NCBI RefSeq assembly: GCF_004798865.1
Contig: NW_025335269.1
Location: 19,985,584-20,049,583 of the forward strand
Reading direction: 5' to 3'
DNA from: Varanus komodoensis
Taxonomy: Eukaryota > Chordata > Lepidosauria > Squamata > Varanidae
DNA: 64,000 bases
Position 1 is the stretch's first letter. The number at the start of each line of letters is the position of its first letter. The notes below the pieces were generated by a model, which had not been told where the DNA came from, did no database searches, and saw only the letters and a list, made by a program, of their open reading frames with translations. Below, in pieces: positions 50,933 through 60,670 of this stretch. The translations under genes and the position numbers were made by a program.

Positions 50933-51684
50933 TTCCAACCTGGGGTTTCCTGATGTTGCTGGAATCCCAACTTCCATAATCTCCAGACAGTGTGTCTAAA
51001 GTTCAGAGATCTTGGAAACTAATGCAACATCATTTGGGAACCCAAATGCAATGATGGGAGAGCACAATCTTTTATTATTTAAATCCATCCTGGGGTTGTT
51101 TCCAGGATCAACCTTCCTAGAGCGAAAAGTCTTCATTCACATAAAGCCCTTCTTTTGGATCTGGGTAGGGATTTTCCTCCATCCTATTGTGTAGGATTAC
51201 CCAGCCCTTGTGTAAAAAGAGAGTCTGCTGTGCGGAGACGGAGGAAGGAAGCCCACTTCAGCCGGCAGAGTTGAAGTGGAAGCCCACTTAATCCAGCATA
51301 AATCCGGTTCCAACCCAAGATTTGTAATGTCACTTAGTGAAGTGACAACACTGAAGCCCATTGGCTCCCCATAGTACTTACTGTTTCCAGTAATTTACTG
51401 GTGAAGATTAAAGCTAGGTGAGAGAAAGCAAGCTGTCCAGCACTACAGAGCAATTCCACAATCAGGATCCCAGACAAGTTCCCATTCCTGGTCCTAACAA
51501 AAGTCCCTCCCACCACCACCAGCAGCTATCCAAAATGCTGCACACTAACCAAATAATCAGAAATCCCAATGAATGGATTCCCGAAAACGGTTCTATTGGA
51601 AGAAGGGGAGACCACAGCATAGAACCTCAGATTTCTCCAATGGAAAAACTGGGATTTCCCAGTCAGTCACTAGAGGCTGGTAGC
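50933..51684. other. Intronic sequence with a partial foldback
   Basis: The stretch at 50933-51000 carries one arm of foldback A (gatgttgctggaatcccaac). The rest is unassigned. Confidence 0.45.
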
Positions 51685-51771
51685 GCAAGCAATCCTAGGC
51701 ATGGCTACTCGGAAAGAAAGCTTACCGAATTCAGGGGCACTTACTCCCAGGCAAGTGTGCCTTGGACTGCA
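51685..51771. repeat. Foldback family B copy at the edge of the CpG island
   Basis: The words gcaagcaatcctaggcatgg, ctactcggaaagaaagctta and gggcacttactcccaggcaa follow the two arms of the family. Confidence 0.5.
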
Positions 51772-52353
51772 AGCTGCGCGCAGATCACCGGATGATCCGT
51801 GCTCGCTGCTACCCACAGAGCGCAACGCAGCCAAGAAGTGCTCCTTCCCATGGACAGAGGGACGGACTTTAAAGCCTTTCCCGGCTGCATTACGCTCCAA
51901 CAACTGCTACAGATGTAAGCGCAGCAACTCGCCCTTCCCCTTGCCACTGGCGGTCCCTCACCGCCCCCTTCAACTTTTATAAGATGCTAAGTAACAGCTA
52001 GGCGGAAGACAGGAGGGCAGGGCGGGTTGCATGGACGCCCACGCTGAGAATATCGCTCCTCGCAATTGCAGTCCACGGGTAAACTCTCTCACATTCCTGA
52101 AATCATCTCTGCATCGAGTCCAGCTACCTCGATGAATTTCCGTTTCTCCTCAGTACAACACCTGAGACTATACAGGTCAATAAAGGAGAAGGGGGAGAAA
52201 AATGGGGGGGGCACACGGGAGAGAGTATTCCCCACCACCACTGCCTGGAAATCAACTTTGCTCAGGCTCCCGGGTGGTCTCTGGGCTAGCTGCAAAGTTC
52301 CCCCACGTGAGATCGCGTGCTCCTAATTGTCCTTCATAACTGCGAGAAAGATG

Positions 52354-52414
52354 GGCGCGCGCCCGCGCGCGCGCGTCTATGCGTGTGAAAGAGAGAGAGA
52401 GAGAGAGAGAGAGA
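52354..52414. repeat. (CG)n followed by (GA)n
   Basis: An alternating gcgcgcgcccgcgcgcgcgc block at about 52354-52377 is followed within a few bases by a (GA)13-like run at 52388-52414. The first suits left-handed Z-DNA, the second is a purine mirror repeat. Confidence 0.9.
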
Positions 52415-52661
52415 TGAAAGAGCTGCTGATACTGACCAGAGAAGGCGAGAAAATGAGCGGCCCTCCACCACCAAGCCAGGACTTGGAAGGAAAGTTAGCA
52501 ATCCCGCTTCTGAACAGGCAGAGGCGAGCCGCGAGCCGCTTTTCCCTTACCTGAGCAACCGATCTGGAAGGAAGCTCTGAGTGTGCCGCTCGCTCTCTGG
52601 CTCCGGACGGCGATGCTGGAGAGGGAACCTCCGGCGTGCTTGAAATCCTCCCTTGCAGCGT

Positions 52662-52721
52662 TCAGCAAGCGCGTCGGGCTCTGGAGAGGGCGAGGAGCTG
52701 CAGGCAGGAGAGGGGTTTCAT
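52662..52721 (-). other. Upstream ORF 2 in exon 1 (19 codons)
   Basis: ATG at 52721-52719 opens a frame starting MKPLSCLQLL and ending at a stop at 52664-52662, all inside the inferred 5' UTR. Its start overlaps the stop of the preceding small frame as ATGA. Confidence 0.4.
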
Positions 52722-52744
52722 CCCTCTGGGAAGCCGGGCTCCAT
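52718..52744 (-). other. Upstream ORF 1 in exon 1 (8 codons)
   Basis: ATG at 52744-52742 encodes MEPGFPEG and stops with TGA at 52720-52718, overlapping the ATG of the next small frame. Whether ribosomes use it is unknown. Confidence 0.4.
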
Positions 52745-52932
52745 CCTCCGCGCTTGGCGAAAGAGAGGCGGGGGGACTCTGCCTCCACTCTCCTCTGACG
52801 GACGGGATGGATGCCGAGAGCAGAAGTGGGAGGCTTGGGGGGCTGCCGAGTAGGCAGCTCCGCGCAATGAGAGATCCCCTCCTTCTGAAGCAGCTGGGCT
52901 CGGGCGGAGGCAGGAGAAGAAACCCCGCTCGT

Positions 52933-52946
52933 GCGCCCCCTGGAGG
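52933..52946. promoter_or_regulatory. CTCF-like motif
   Basis: The word gcgccccctggagg differs by one base from the reverse of the CTCF core (GCGCCCCCTNGTGG). It lies just inside the inferred start of exon 1. Confidence 0.35.
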
Positions 52947-53060
52947 CAGCAAACGGCACGGCGCCGCCCCAGCTTCTTTGGGTTTCCCCTCCCGGCACTT
53001 TTATCTCCGGTTATTAGAGGAAGCCCTCGCTTCCTCACGGGCGAAATCTCTAGCTAGCTT

Positions 53061-53392
53061 AACTTTCCCAAGGGTGCAGGAATGGCTATAGAAGGCTGTT
53101 CAACTGCACTTCTCTGAAGGGTGCCAAACGCTCAGATCCTCGGGGAGATAAAGAGCTGGCAAAAAATGGGAGGGGCTCTACAAGTTTAGGGATTAAGATC
53201 ATGGACAAATGCAGTGGTTAAAATATTTCAGTCCAATGAAATCAATTTAGGACATTAGATGCAGGAGGCTGCAGCTAACTTTTGCTTCTTTAATTCCTGT
53301 TCCCCGTATCTTTTTTGTTTCCTCAACTTGAAGAGTCTTTTTCAAGGAAGCCTCCAACCTTTAAATCAAACAATACAATGCATGGGATACAG
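53061..53392. other. Upstream flank without recognised features
   Basis: Outside the island; nothing assigned. Confidence 0.55.
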
Positions 53393-53708
53393 CAGAGGTG
53401 CAGAACTTTGGCCCTGAGAGCCAAACCCAGCCTGCGTGGAATGCAAAAGGCTTGTGGTTCTGCAGAAAGCCACACACTCTTTCCTTCCAACCTCTGATAG
53501 TTTGGTGGTTCCCTGCCTTTTGTACAGTTTGCACCATTCTAAAAGAATGAAGTGTCTCTCATAAGACTTAGGTACCAGTGCCTAAGGGTCTTACTTTGGT
53601 ACTGGGGGCCCTGCCCCTTTTGCTTTCAGCCCTACATTGAAAAGTGGCCTCCAAAAGCTTCTCTGGTTGGAATGTGGCCCTTGGGCTGAAACAGTTTCAG
53701 CACCCATG
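53393..53708. mobile_element. Candidate non-autonomous hAT-like element
   Basis: The left end cagaggtgcagaactttggc and the reverse of the right end catgggtgctgaaactgttt are imperfect inverted repeats, and both ends lead into ggccc blocks. The flanking 8-mers (ggatacag, ggctggag) match at only five positions, so the target duplication is unconvincing. Confidence 0.4.
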
Positions 53709-53756
53709 GGCTGGAGTTGAGGTTCTAGAAGGACCCAAAGAAACCAGTCTTATGCA

Positions 53757-53850
53757 TGTTTAAACCAAGAAGAGTCCTCCAACTCCCAGCCTTCCCCAGC
53801 CAACATGTCAGGCTAGAGAATGCTGGGAATTGAAAGTCTTTCCCACCGCT
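53757..53850. repeat. Foldback repeat related to family A
   Basis: The left arm gtcctccaactcccagcctt and the right arm (reverse of gaatgctgggaattgaaagt) flank a gccaacatgtcaggctag centre. Same layout as 20266-20345. Confidence 0.55.
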
Positions 53851-55867
53851 CTTTCAGTAAACACAGGATTATGGCTCTAATCAGCTTAGGTTCAGTTGAT
53901 CAATCAGCAAAAGCCTCTTGGATCTGGTGATGGAAAATGTTAATGGAAGGGGATGCATGCTAAATGCAGTCACTTTGTTTTTTAAAAATCTATTTGGACC
54001 TTATGGGTTAGGAAAATATGATTTTATAGACTTAAATCAAAATGACAATCAATCAAAATTTATTTAACAGTTCCCACCACTTTTCTACTTTAAATGCCCT
54101 TCTAAAGCTGCTTGTCAGGGTGCGGCAGAGGGGAGGAAGCCTTTGGGTTTTTGTGGGACATTTGGCATACAACATAGAGTAACACCCTCAAATGTTCTAG
54201 AGAGGCCTATGGAACAGTGCTCACTGGAGATGACACCAATGTCACTGGAGCGCCTCATATATTGTAATTTATATTTTGAGCTTGTAGGGGCCATCCTTGG
54301 TGTTGAATCCCATCCCAAAAATAGGTTCAGTATGATGGAGCACCATGGATAGCATGTATAAAGCTCAAACTAAATGCTGCAATGGATAGGCAGGAGTGCC
54401 TAGCCTTCCCTAGCTACAGAAATATAGGAAGCTATATTCCTGGTGCCTTTTGCGGAGGGAAGGGTGTTCTACCATTAGGAACACTGATCCCAAAAAGTGG
54501 AAGTCATGAATGGAGCCAAGGGGTGACATACCCTAATTAAGAATACCTAAAATGATGTCACATTTTTAAACTTGGGACCAGAAATAATCATAAACTATCA
54601 CTTGAGTTAAAAAAAATAATCTCAGTGATACCTTCTTTTTAAAAAGTACAGTATATTAGAAACACTGTGCTGTTAGGTATATAACCTTTTATGATGGTTT
54701 AAGCAGTGAAGGGTGGTGGCTCCAATATCAGCCAGGCAATGTATACATTTTGGATTTCAGTCCATACTGTGTGAAGAATTGTCCATGGTGTTAAATTTAA
54801 ACCCCCATGTAAGTTCAGCACCATGGATAGTTCATTTGCATTTCAGACTTGACTGCAGAGTGAATAATTATACATCATCTTGGTGACAATGAAGCCACCA
54901 TCTACTGCTGGTCCCAAGCTGTAGTCCAAGGGTGCCTCTGGGCTGAAGCCAAGAAGGTCTCAGCAGTGCTGGCTCCCAGTTTCGGAGCACCCTTGAGCAA
55001 GACACCTTGGTGAGTCTACACTCTAACCATCATTTTCACCAACTGCTACTGTTCTTCATTCTCTATCTCATCATGGAAGACCTATGAGAAAGCAGCCAGT
55101 GGCATTCAACACATTTTTCAGACTGGAGAGCTAGACAGTGGCCCCTTTCTATTCCATGCTTAAAAGCTGGCTGCCCTGGCAGTCAAATCTTTCTTCTGCA
55201 CTGCTGTCAAGACATCTGCCATTGTACCTGGAGGCAGCAGGCTAGCTTAGGGGGCACAGGCCTGGGTGCATCACATGCAGCTCTCTCTTCCACCACCATC
55301 TTGCTGCCACTTCCTAGCATCTGCTGCCTGAGGCAAGTGTCTCAATCAGTCTAATGGCAGGAGTGGTCCTTTCCTCACCACCAAGCCATGGTGAAGAAGA
55401 GGAACAATACCAAAAGGCTCTTGTCAGTGGTCCCCCACTGGGGTGTCATCCCTTGTCAGGTGCCCAATTCTGCCTTTGTTGCTAGTATGGTCAATGAGCT
55501 CATGGGAAGCCTCTTAGGAAAGTCTCCCATATAACCTGCCTTACATTCTGGGATGGATGGAAGACAGAATATAAATAATTATGCTATAAATAACTATACA
55601 TTAAATAAAACACACATATACACCAGTAGTATTGTACATGAACTATAAGAGGCATTCAACTATAACAGCCAAAAACTAGATCTTGCCATGGCCTATAGGC
55701 TGATCATCAAATTCCTTTTATATGAAAAAGAAAAGCAGAAAACAAAAACAGAGGAGAAAAGAAAAGGTACTATACCCAGCAACAACTTGCCTTGGAAAGC
55801 CAGCATTCCCTACTAACCAAACAACCACTTACTCTCTAATTAGAAGGTAATAATATTTGCCAAAATT
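53851..55867. other. Upstream flank without recognised features
   Basis: Unassigned sequence. No ORF or splice-flanked block that I would call an exon. Confidence 0.5.
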
Positions 55868-56815
55868 TCATTTATTTATTTATTTATTTAGACAACTTAT
55901 ATGCCACCCCCTTCGCATAAGCCTCAGGGCAGCTTCCAATCATAAATAAATTCCATTATAAAAATGCATAAAATAGTGGAGACATCCTGGTGAAATTTTA
56001 AAATCAATAAATAACATTAACAATTAAAATAAAGTTTAAATAAAAAGGTCTTGGCCTGGCGCCAAAAAGCAAATAATGACAGTGCCAGGCAGACCTCTCT
56101 GGAGAGTGTGTTCCATAAGTTGGGCACCACAGCAGAGAAAGCCCTCCTCCGGGTACTCACCCTCCTAATATCTTTCACGGAGGGTTCCCGGAGAAGGGCC
56201 TCTGCCGCCGATCTCAAGGGATGGGAGGGCAAATATGGACGCAGGCGTTGCTTTAGATATCCAGGTCCCAAGCCGTTAAGGGCTTTGTAGGTGATAACCA
56301 GCACCTTGAATTGGGCCCAAACTTCGATGGGGAGCCAGTGAAGATGGTAGAGGACTGGGGTTATATGAGAGTAACACCCAGTCCCCGTCAGCAACCTGGC
56401 AGCTCTATTTTGCACCATCTGAAGTATCCAGACTGTCTTCAAGGGCAGCCCATGTAGAGTGCGTTACAGAAGTCTAATCAGGAAGTAACGAATGTGTGTG
56501 TCACTGTTGCCAGACAGTCGTTCTCCAGGTAGGGATGCAGCTGATGGATCAGCCGAAGCTGAAGGAAAGCGCTCCTCGCCACCACTGTTACTTGAGCTTC
56601 CAATGATAGCTCTGGGTTGAGAAGCACTCCCAAGCTGCGGACCCTGCCCTTAAGAGGGAGTGCAACCCCATTCAGGACAAGGTCGAGGTCCCCCACCCCG
56701 AAGCCTGACCCACCTACCAACAGGACCTCCGTCTTGTCTGGATTGAGCTTCAGTTTATTGGCCCTCATCCAGCCCATTACTTCAGCCAGGCACCGGTTCA
56801 GTACAGCCACTGCTA
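55868..56815 (-). mobile_element. L2-type LINE, 5'-truncated, about 0.95 kb
   Basis: This is the longest L2 copy here. The minus strand first encodes GWMRANKLKLNPDKTEVLLV, LNGVALPLKGRVRSLGVLLN, PELSLEAQVTVVARSAFLQL and ENDCLATVTHTFVTS. In another frame it then encodes QNRAARLLTGTGCYSHITPV, LHWLPIEVWAQFKVLVITYK, ALNGLGPGYLKQRLRPYLPS and FWRQAKTFLF, up to the natural stop. A stop (TGA in place of an Arg codon, near 56478) and a one-base loss soon after separate the two parts. The 3' UTR and (TTTA)n tail are present. It lies upstream of the inferred promoter. Confidence 0.9.
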
Positions 56816-59597
56816 GAACACTTAAGGTTCTTAGGCCTTGCTTTTTCTTAGAGCAGACTGATAGTACATTGTTGCCTTACAGAAAACTCACTGATCCACT
56901 GATGCAAACACAAAAAGAACAAAAAAGAACAAAACTTGATGAGTGCGTGGAAGCATCTACAAAACAAAAAACCCCACCTGATTTCCTATTAGAATGGCAA
57001 GTGAGATTGACATCTACCTGCCCTATAACCACCAACTTCCTGTGTGTTTTCCACTTACCTCCTTCCTATGGCCATTAGTGTTGATGTAAAGGCTGTGGTG
57101 CCTTCCTGGTTCCTGCTGTAGAACATCTACAGCAGAACAACCAAGTTATTTAACCACTTCTGGTCTTCAAGCTGCAAAGATATCATCATCATATCAGACA
57201 GAAGAAAGGGGGATATGATGACAAAGGCAAGGAAAGGAAAATATAGATTTTCTAAATCCATTTGCATTACAGCCAGGTTTAGGATACAATCCTCTGTATG
57301 CTTAGAATGCAGAAAGTCCTACAACACCTAGAATTCTGTGACTGTCAAGTTGTGGCTAGACCTGCTTCCAAATCAGGGCAGCAGATTTTCCGCGAAATAG
57401 CTATGGCTGCCCATGTGTTACACCTGCTCACTCCAGTTTAACTTTGCCTAAACTGGTGCTTTCCAGATGTGTTGCTCTACAACTCTCAGAATCCCCCCAT
57501 TCAGGCTGAGGAAGGATGCTCTGGGAAAGCAGGGGAATGAGGGAAAGAAAGGGCTGCTTGCATAGTAGTGAAATGTGAGAATTAGTGGCTTTGTTTATCA
57601 GCTCTTTTACCCATTTGTGATGATAAAATGACCTCTGTAAGCAAAGAAGTATTAGGCTCCCTGATACTGGCAATAGCTCAGACAGAGGTAGCAAAAGGGT
57701 CAAAAAACAAGTCAGTACAGTGGAAAACCAAGGGTGGCATACCAGGATTTAGCAAATGGTGCTAGTACAGTAGATGGATTAGATGGATGGCCAAGCAGGA
57801 GAGCTTTATAAGAATACGATTTCCATTTTCAAGAAAATTCTGTGAACAAAAATCAAAATTATTTTATGCTACAGAAAGTGCATTTTGGAAAGATGCGCAT
57901 CTTAAGATTTTAATGCATTCCTTGTGCAACTCTTTTTCTTCAGTGCAACTTTGGCCCTGCAAAACTGAATGTAGATGGCTATACAGGAAAATAAGCCCGT
58001 GTATTCTAAGCATGGTGTACTCCAGCATGATTGCCCAAAACCCTTTGAACTCAGAGGATTATAGGCATCCAACAGCAGAAGGGAGGAATGACTCTGCACT
58101 CCCCTCTCCCTCCAAAACATTTAAATGGCTGCTTTTGGCCATCTCAATATTTTCCCCCTCCTTGCAAGGCAGAATGACTGAGGCAGCCCCAGGATTCTTC
58201 ATAGGGCAGCAGTACCTCACTCCTCCCCTCTCCCTGCAGAGTAGCTCCAAAGCTGCTCTTCCTTTTTTGGAGCCCACCCAGCAGGGAACAAACTGAGGCA
58301 GCTGAAAGGGCAGAAGGCAAGGACTCTTCCAACCTCAGTGTCCCGGCTCTGGCCTTGGACAACATTTCTTTTCCCAGACAGTGTTGAGGCTATAGGATTA
58401 CCCCTTGAAATATTCTCTAAAGGTTGGCTTATATGTTACAGGGGGAAAACTTAAAAACCATTCTAAAAGGACATACCTAGACCTCATGATTTTGCAAGCT
58501 TCTGTGTACCATAATTACCCTTTTTAAACCTAAAAATGGAGAATACATGGTTCAGTCATTATTGTTTGACAAAGAATTAAAAAATACTGCAAAAACTCAT
58601 TAGATTCTGATCTGAGCAAGCTGAAAACTGAATAAATGATTGGACATTAAACAAGCATGTTTATACTGGATTCCCCAGTGCATCTCTATATACAGTCATT
58701 GTTACATTTGTTATTCCCTCCCTCTTTCTCCTTGCACCCCATTTTCCACACCTATCCCTCTTTTGTTCTTCTCAGATCCATGTGTCCATTCATTTCACAC
58801 AAACTGCTTGGCTACTACTGAATTCCAAGCAAAGGCTCAAATATTATTATTCCAGAAAAACACTGAGAGAAGTTCAGGCAAAATACAGCTTGCATGATGT
58901 TTAATACTGAATCTTTATTTGACTCTTCCAAGAAAAGCTCCTGTCTTACAAACCGGCCTTTGAATGGGAGATGGCAGAAGCAAAAGAGTATGGACATTAT
59001 AACAGATGTGAGCAGCCTTGAATCTCACTCTGGTTATTGGCATCTCTCTGTGAGGTGCGTCTCTTTATTTCCATGGTTTGCTCTGTTCAGCTACAGAGTC
59101 TCCATCTAGTGTTGCCAAAGAGCTTTGATTTTCCTTCTCACCAACAGGATATTAAAGTGCTCAAGGGACAGAAAGACAGCCTGATCATAAATACCATCTT
59201 CTGCCTGTGGGTGGCATCAAACTATTTCAAGTGTACAAAGATCTATTTAGTACTGAAAAGGACAGAAAGTGACTTTACAGAATGGGTGGGGGCAGGATTA
59301 TGGTTTGAAAAGGAAGGTTGTTTCTGTGCCAGTATTTTCAGTGGATTTTTCTTTTATAATTAGCAATTCAGATTCATGCAGTGATTTTAAATAATCGTTA
59401 CCACAAAACTGCCAGCACTAAACTTGGGCATGTCCTATGCAGACCTTGCAAGAACCCATTAAGAATGCAGAATGCTGCAGAAGAGCATTTAGGAATTGCA
59501 AGCAATAAAGCGAAAATAATTGCATGAGTTTATTGAGGCTGTTCATTTATTTGTTAACACAACTAAACCTTGCTTAGCTACTGTATATTGGCAACTA
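56816..59597. other. Upstream flank, mostly unassigned
   Basis: One arm of foldback A lies at about 57440-57520 (tttccagatgtgttgctcta). The 169-codon plus-strand frame at 57787-58296 has no recognisable domain, overlaps four minus-strand shadows and lacks any supporting signal. Confidence 0.5.
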
Positions 59598-59805
59598 ATG
59601 TGAGCCAACTGGACTGGGGATCTGGGAGCTCTGGATTTTAGTCCCTGCTCAACCATGGAGCCCACTGGGTGACTTTGGGCCAGCTCTCAATCTAACCTAC
59701 CTCATACATTGTAAGGATAAGATTGAGGTGCAGAATTGTGTAAGCTTTCCCGAGCTCCTTAAAAAAGCAGGATATAAATATAGTAAACAACTAATAGATA
59801 AATAA
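59598..59805 (+). mobile_element. tRNA-derived SINE (Sauria/MIR-like)
   Basis: The stretch gggagctctggattttagtc (decayed B box), ggtgactttgggccagctct and cctacctcatacattgtaag is followed by the tail agcaggatataaatatagta. Close in layout to 36242-36485, missing the first part of the tRNA head. Confidence 0.75.
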
Positions 59806-60524
59806 AACCAGGTAAGTTACTATCCCACCAAATGACTACAGAGAAATGTCTGGAACTACAACCAAAGGCAATGGTGGCATGCCTAGCTCTCAAGGGGAAC
59901 AGCTCTTACAAGTTTTGAGATGTGGGGTTTTGAGGGTACAACTTAACATTTTTGCTCAATGGCAGTATCCCATGGTGGCAATCCCCCAGTACCGACTAGT
60001 TAAATGAAACTGATTTTGCTACTACTGTTTCTACTACTACCTGCTCTTTTGATGCTGAGCAGAGCAAACCTATGATTGCTAGACAGCAACTTGAGAGCTA
60101 CAGGACTGTTTGGATTCCAGCTCTGAGCTCAGAAATCTCATGGCTGGGGGTCTGCACTTGGATGACTGCCTGCCTACCTCACAGGTGCATGCAAAGAAAC
60201 ACCCTGACAGTTTTCTGAGCTCATAACAGCAACTCTGGGGAAGGGCTCTGGGGGTTTTTCCAGGAAGCAAGGAGGGGATGGGACTGGCACTGCCAATGCA
60301 TGGCATTCTGGCAGTGTCTCTGCCACCTTCCCTCCTGCTCCAAAGTACCACATTTTAGCAGCCAAAATCAGCTGCCCATGTGCTTTGCAGGGTGAGAGGG
60401 CAAGCAATGCTCCTTCTGCCCTGCATAGATAAGCAGGAAATCTTTTAATGCCTTGCCCCCATAAGGCAAATTCCTGGCATGATGACATTGTGCCCTGAAA
60501 GTCCTGCTTCTGCTCTGAAATTCT
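59806..60524. other. Upstream flank without recognised features
   Basis: Nothing assigned; the 157-codon minus-strand frame at 60174-60647 has no domain and ends in a foldback repeat. Confidence 0.5.
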
Positions 60525-60670
60525 GCTGACTTCAGTGGTGGGACTCACTCCCAAGTAAGGATAGATAGGACTGCAGTTTAAGACATCAGGCCTAAATGTA
60601 CTTACTAAGGAGTAACCTCCATTGAACACAGTGGGACTGACAGCCAAGTAAATATCTATGAATTGCTACA
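60525..60670. repeat. Two adjacent foldback family B copies
   Basis: Copy 1 (60525-60580) has cttcagtggtgggactcact then cccaagtaagg. Copy 2 (about 60590-60670) has gtacttactaaggagtaacc, tccattgaacacagtgggac and cagccaagtaaatatct. Confidence 0.6.

Larger units (their letters stand above)
52551..52972 (-). other. CPNE4: Probable non-coding exon 1 of CPNE4 (5' UTR)
   Basis: The 3' edge is set by a strong donor on the minus strand, GTTGCTCAG|GTAAGGG (exon ends 52551, intron begins 52550). The 5' edge is a guess from a TATA-like AGATAAAAG about 30 bases upstream of 52972. The exon is GC-rich with no long ATG-started frame; the apparent 167-codon frame starts at a GTG, runs through the donor, is rich in low-complexity Arg/Ser/Pro and is not copine-like. 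Joining it to the exon at 2098 would give a UTR ending CAG-ATA before the copine ATG. Exon identity is inferred; a transcript on another gene or with further 5' exons is possible. Confidence 0.6.
51760..53060. promoter_or_regulatory. CPNE4: CpG island, probable CPNE4 promoter region
   Basis: CpG dinucleotides, rare elsewhere in the window, become frequent here (for example five within 52561-52620), densest at 52320-53050. The block contains a minus-strand splice donor, a TATA-like AGATAAAAG on the minus strand at 53006-52998 and a CTCF-like motif. A few hundred bases on either side return to AT-rich sequence. That it drives CPNE4 is inferred from strand and position. Confidence 0.75.

Noticed and set aside
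52495-52998. 167-codon minus-strand frame across the CpG island
   Set aside because: It starts at GTG, runs through the splice donor, overlaps several other long frames caused by GC richness and has no domain. I read the region as 5' UTR.
57787-58296. 169-codon plus-strand frame upstream of the promoter
   Set aside because: No motif, signal or splice context, and heavily shadowed on the other strand.
60174-60647. 157-codon minus-strand frame
   Set aside because: Its N-terminal part is foldback repeat sequence and no domain is visible.
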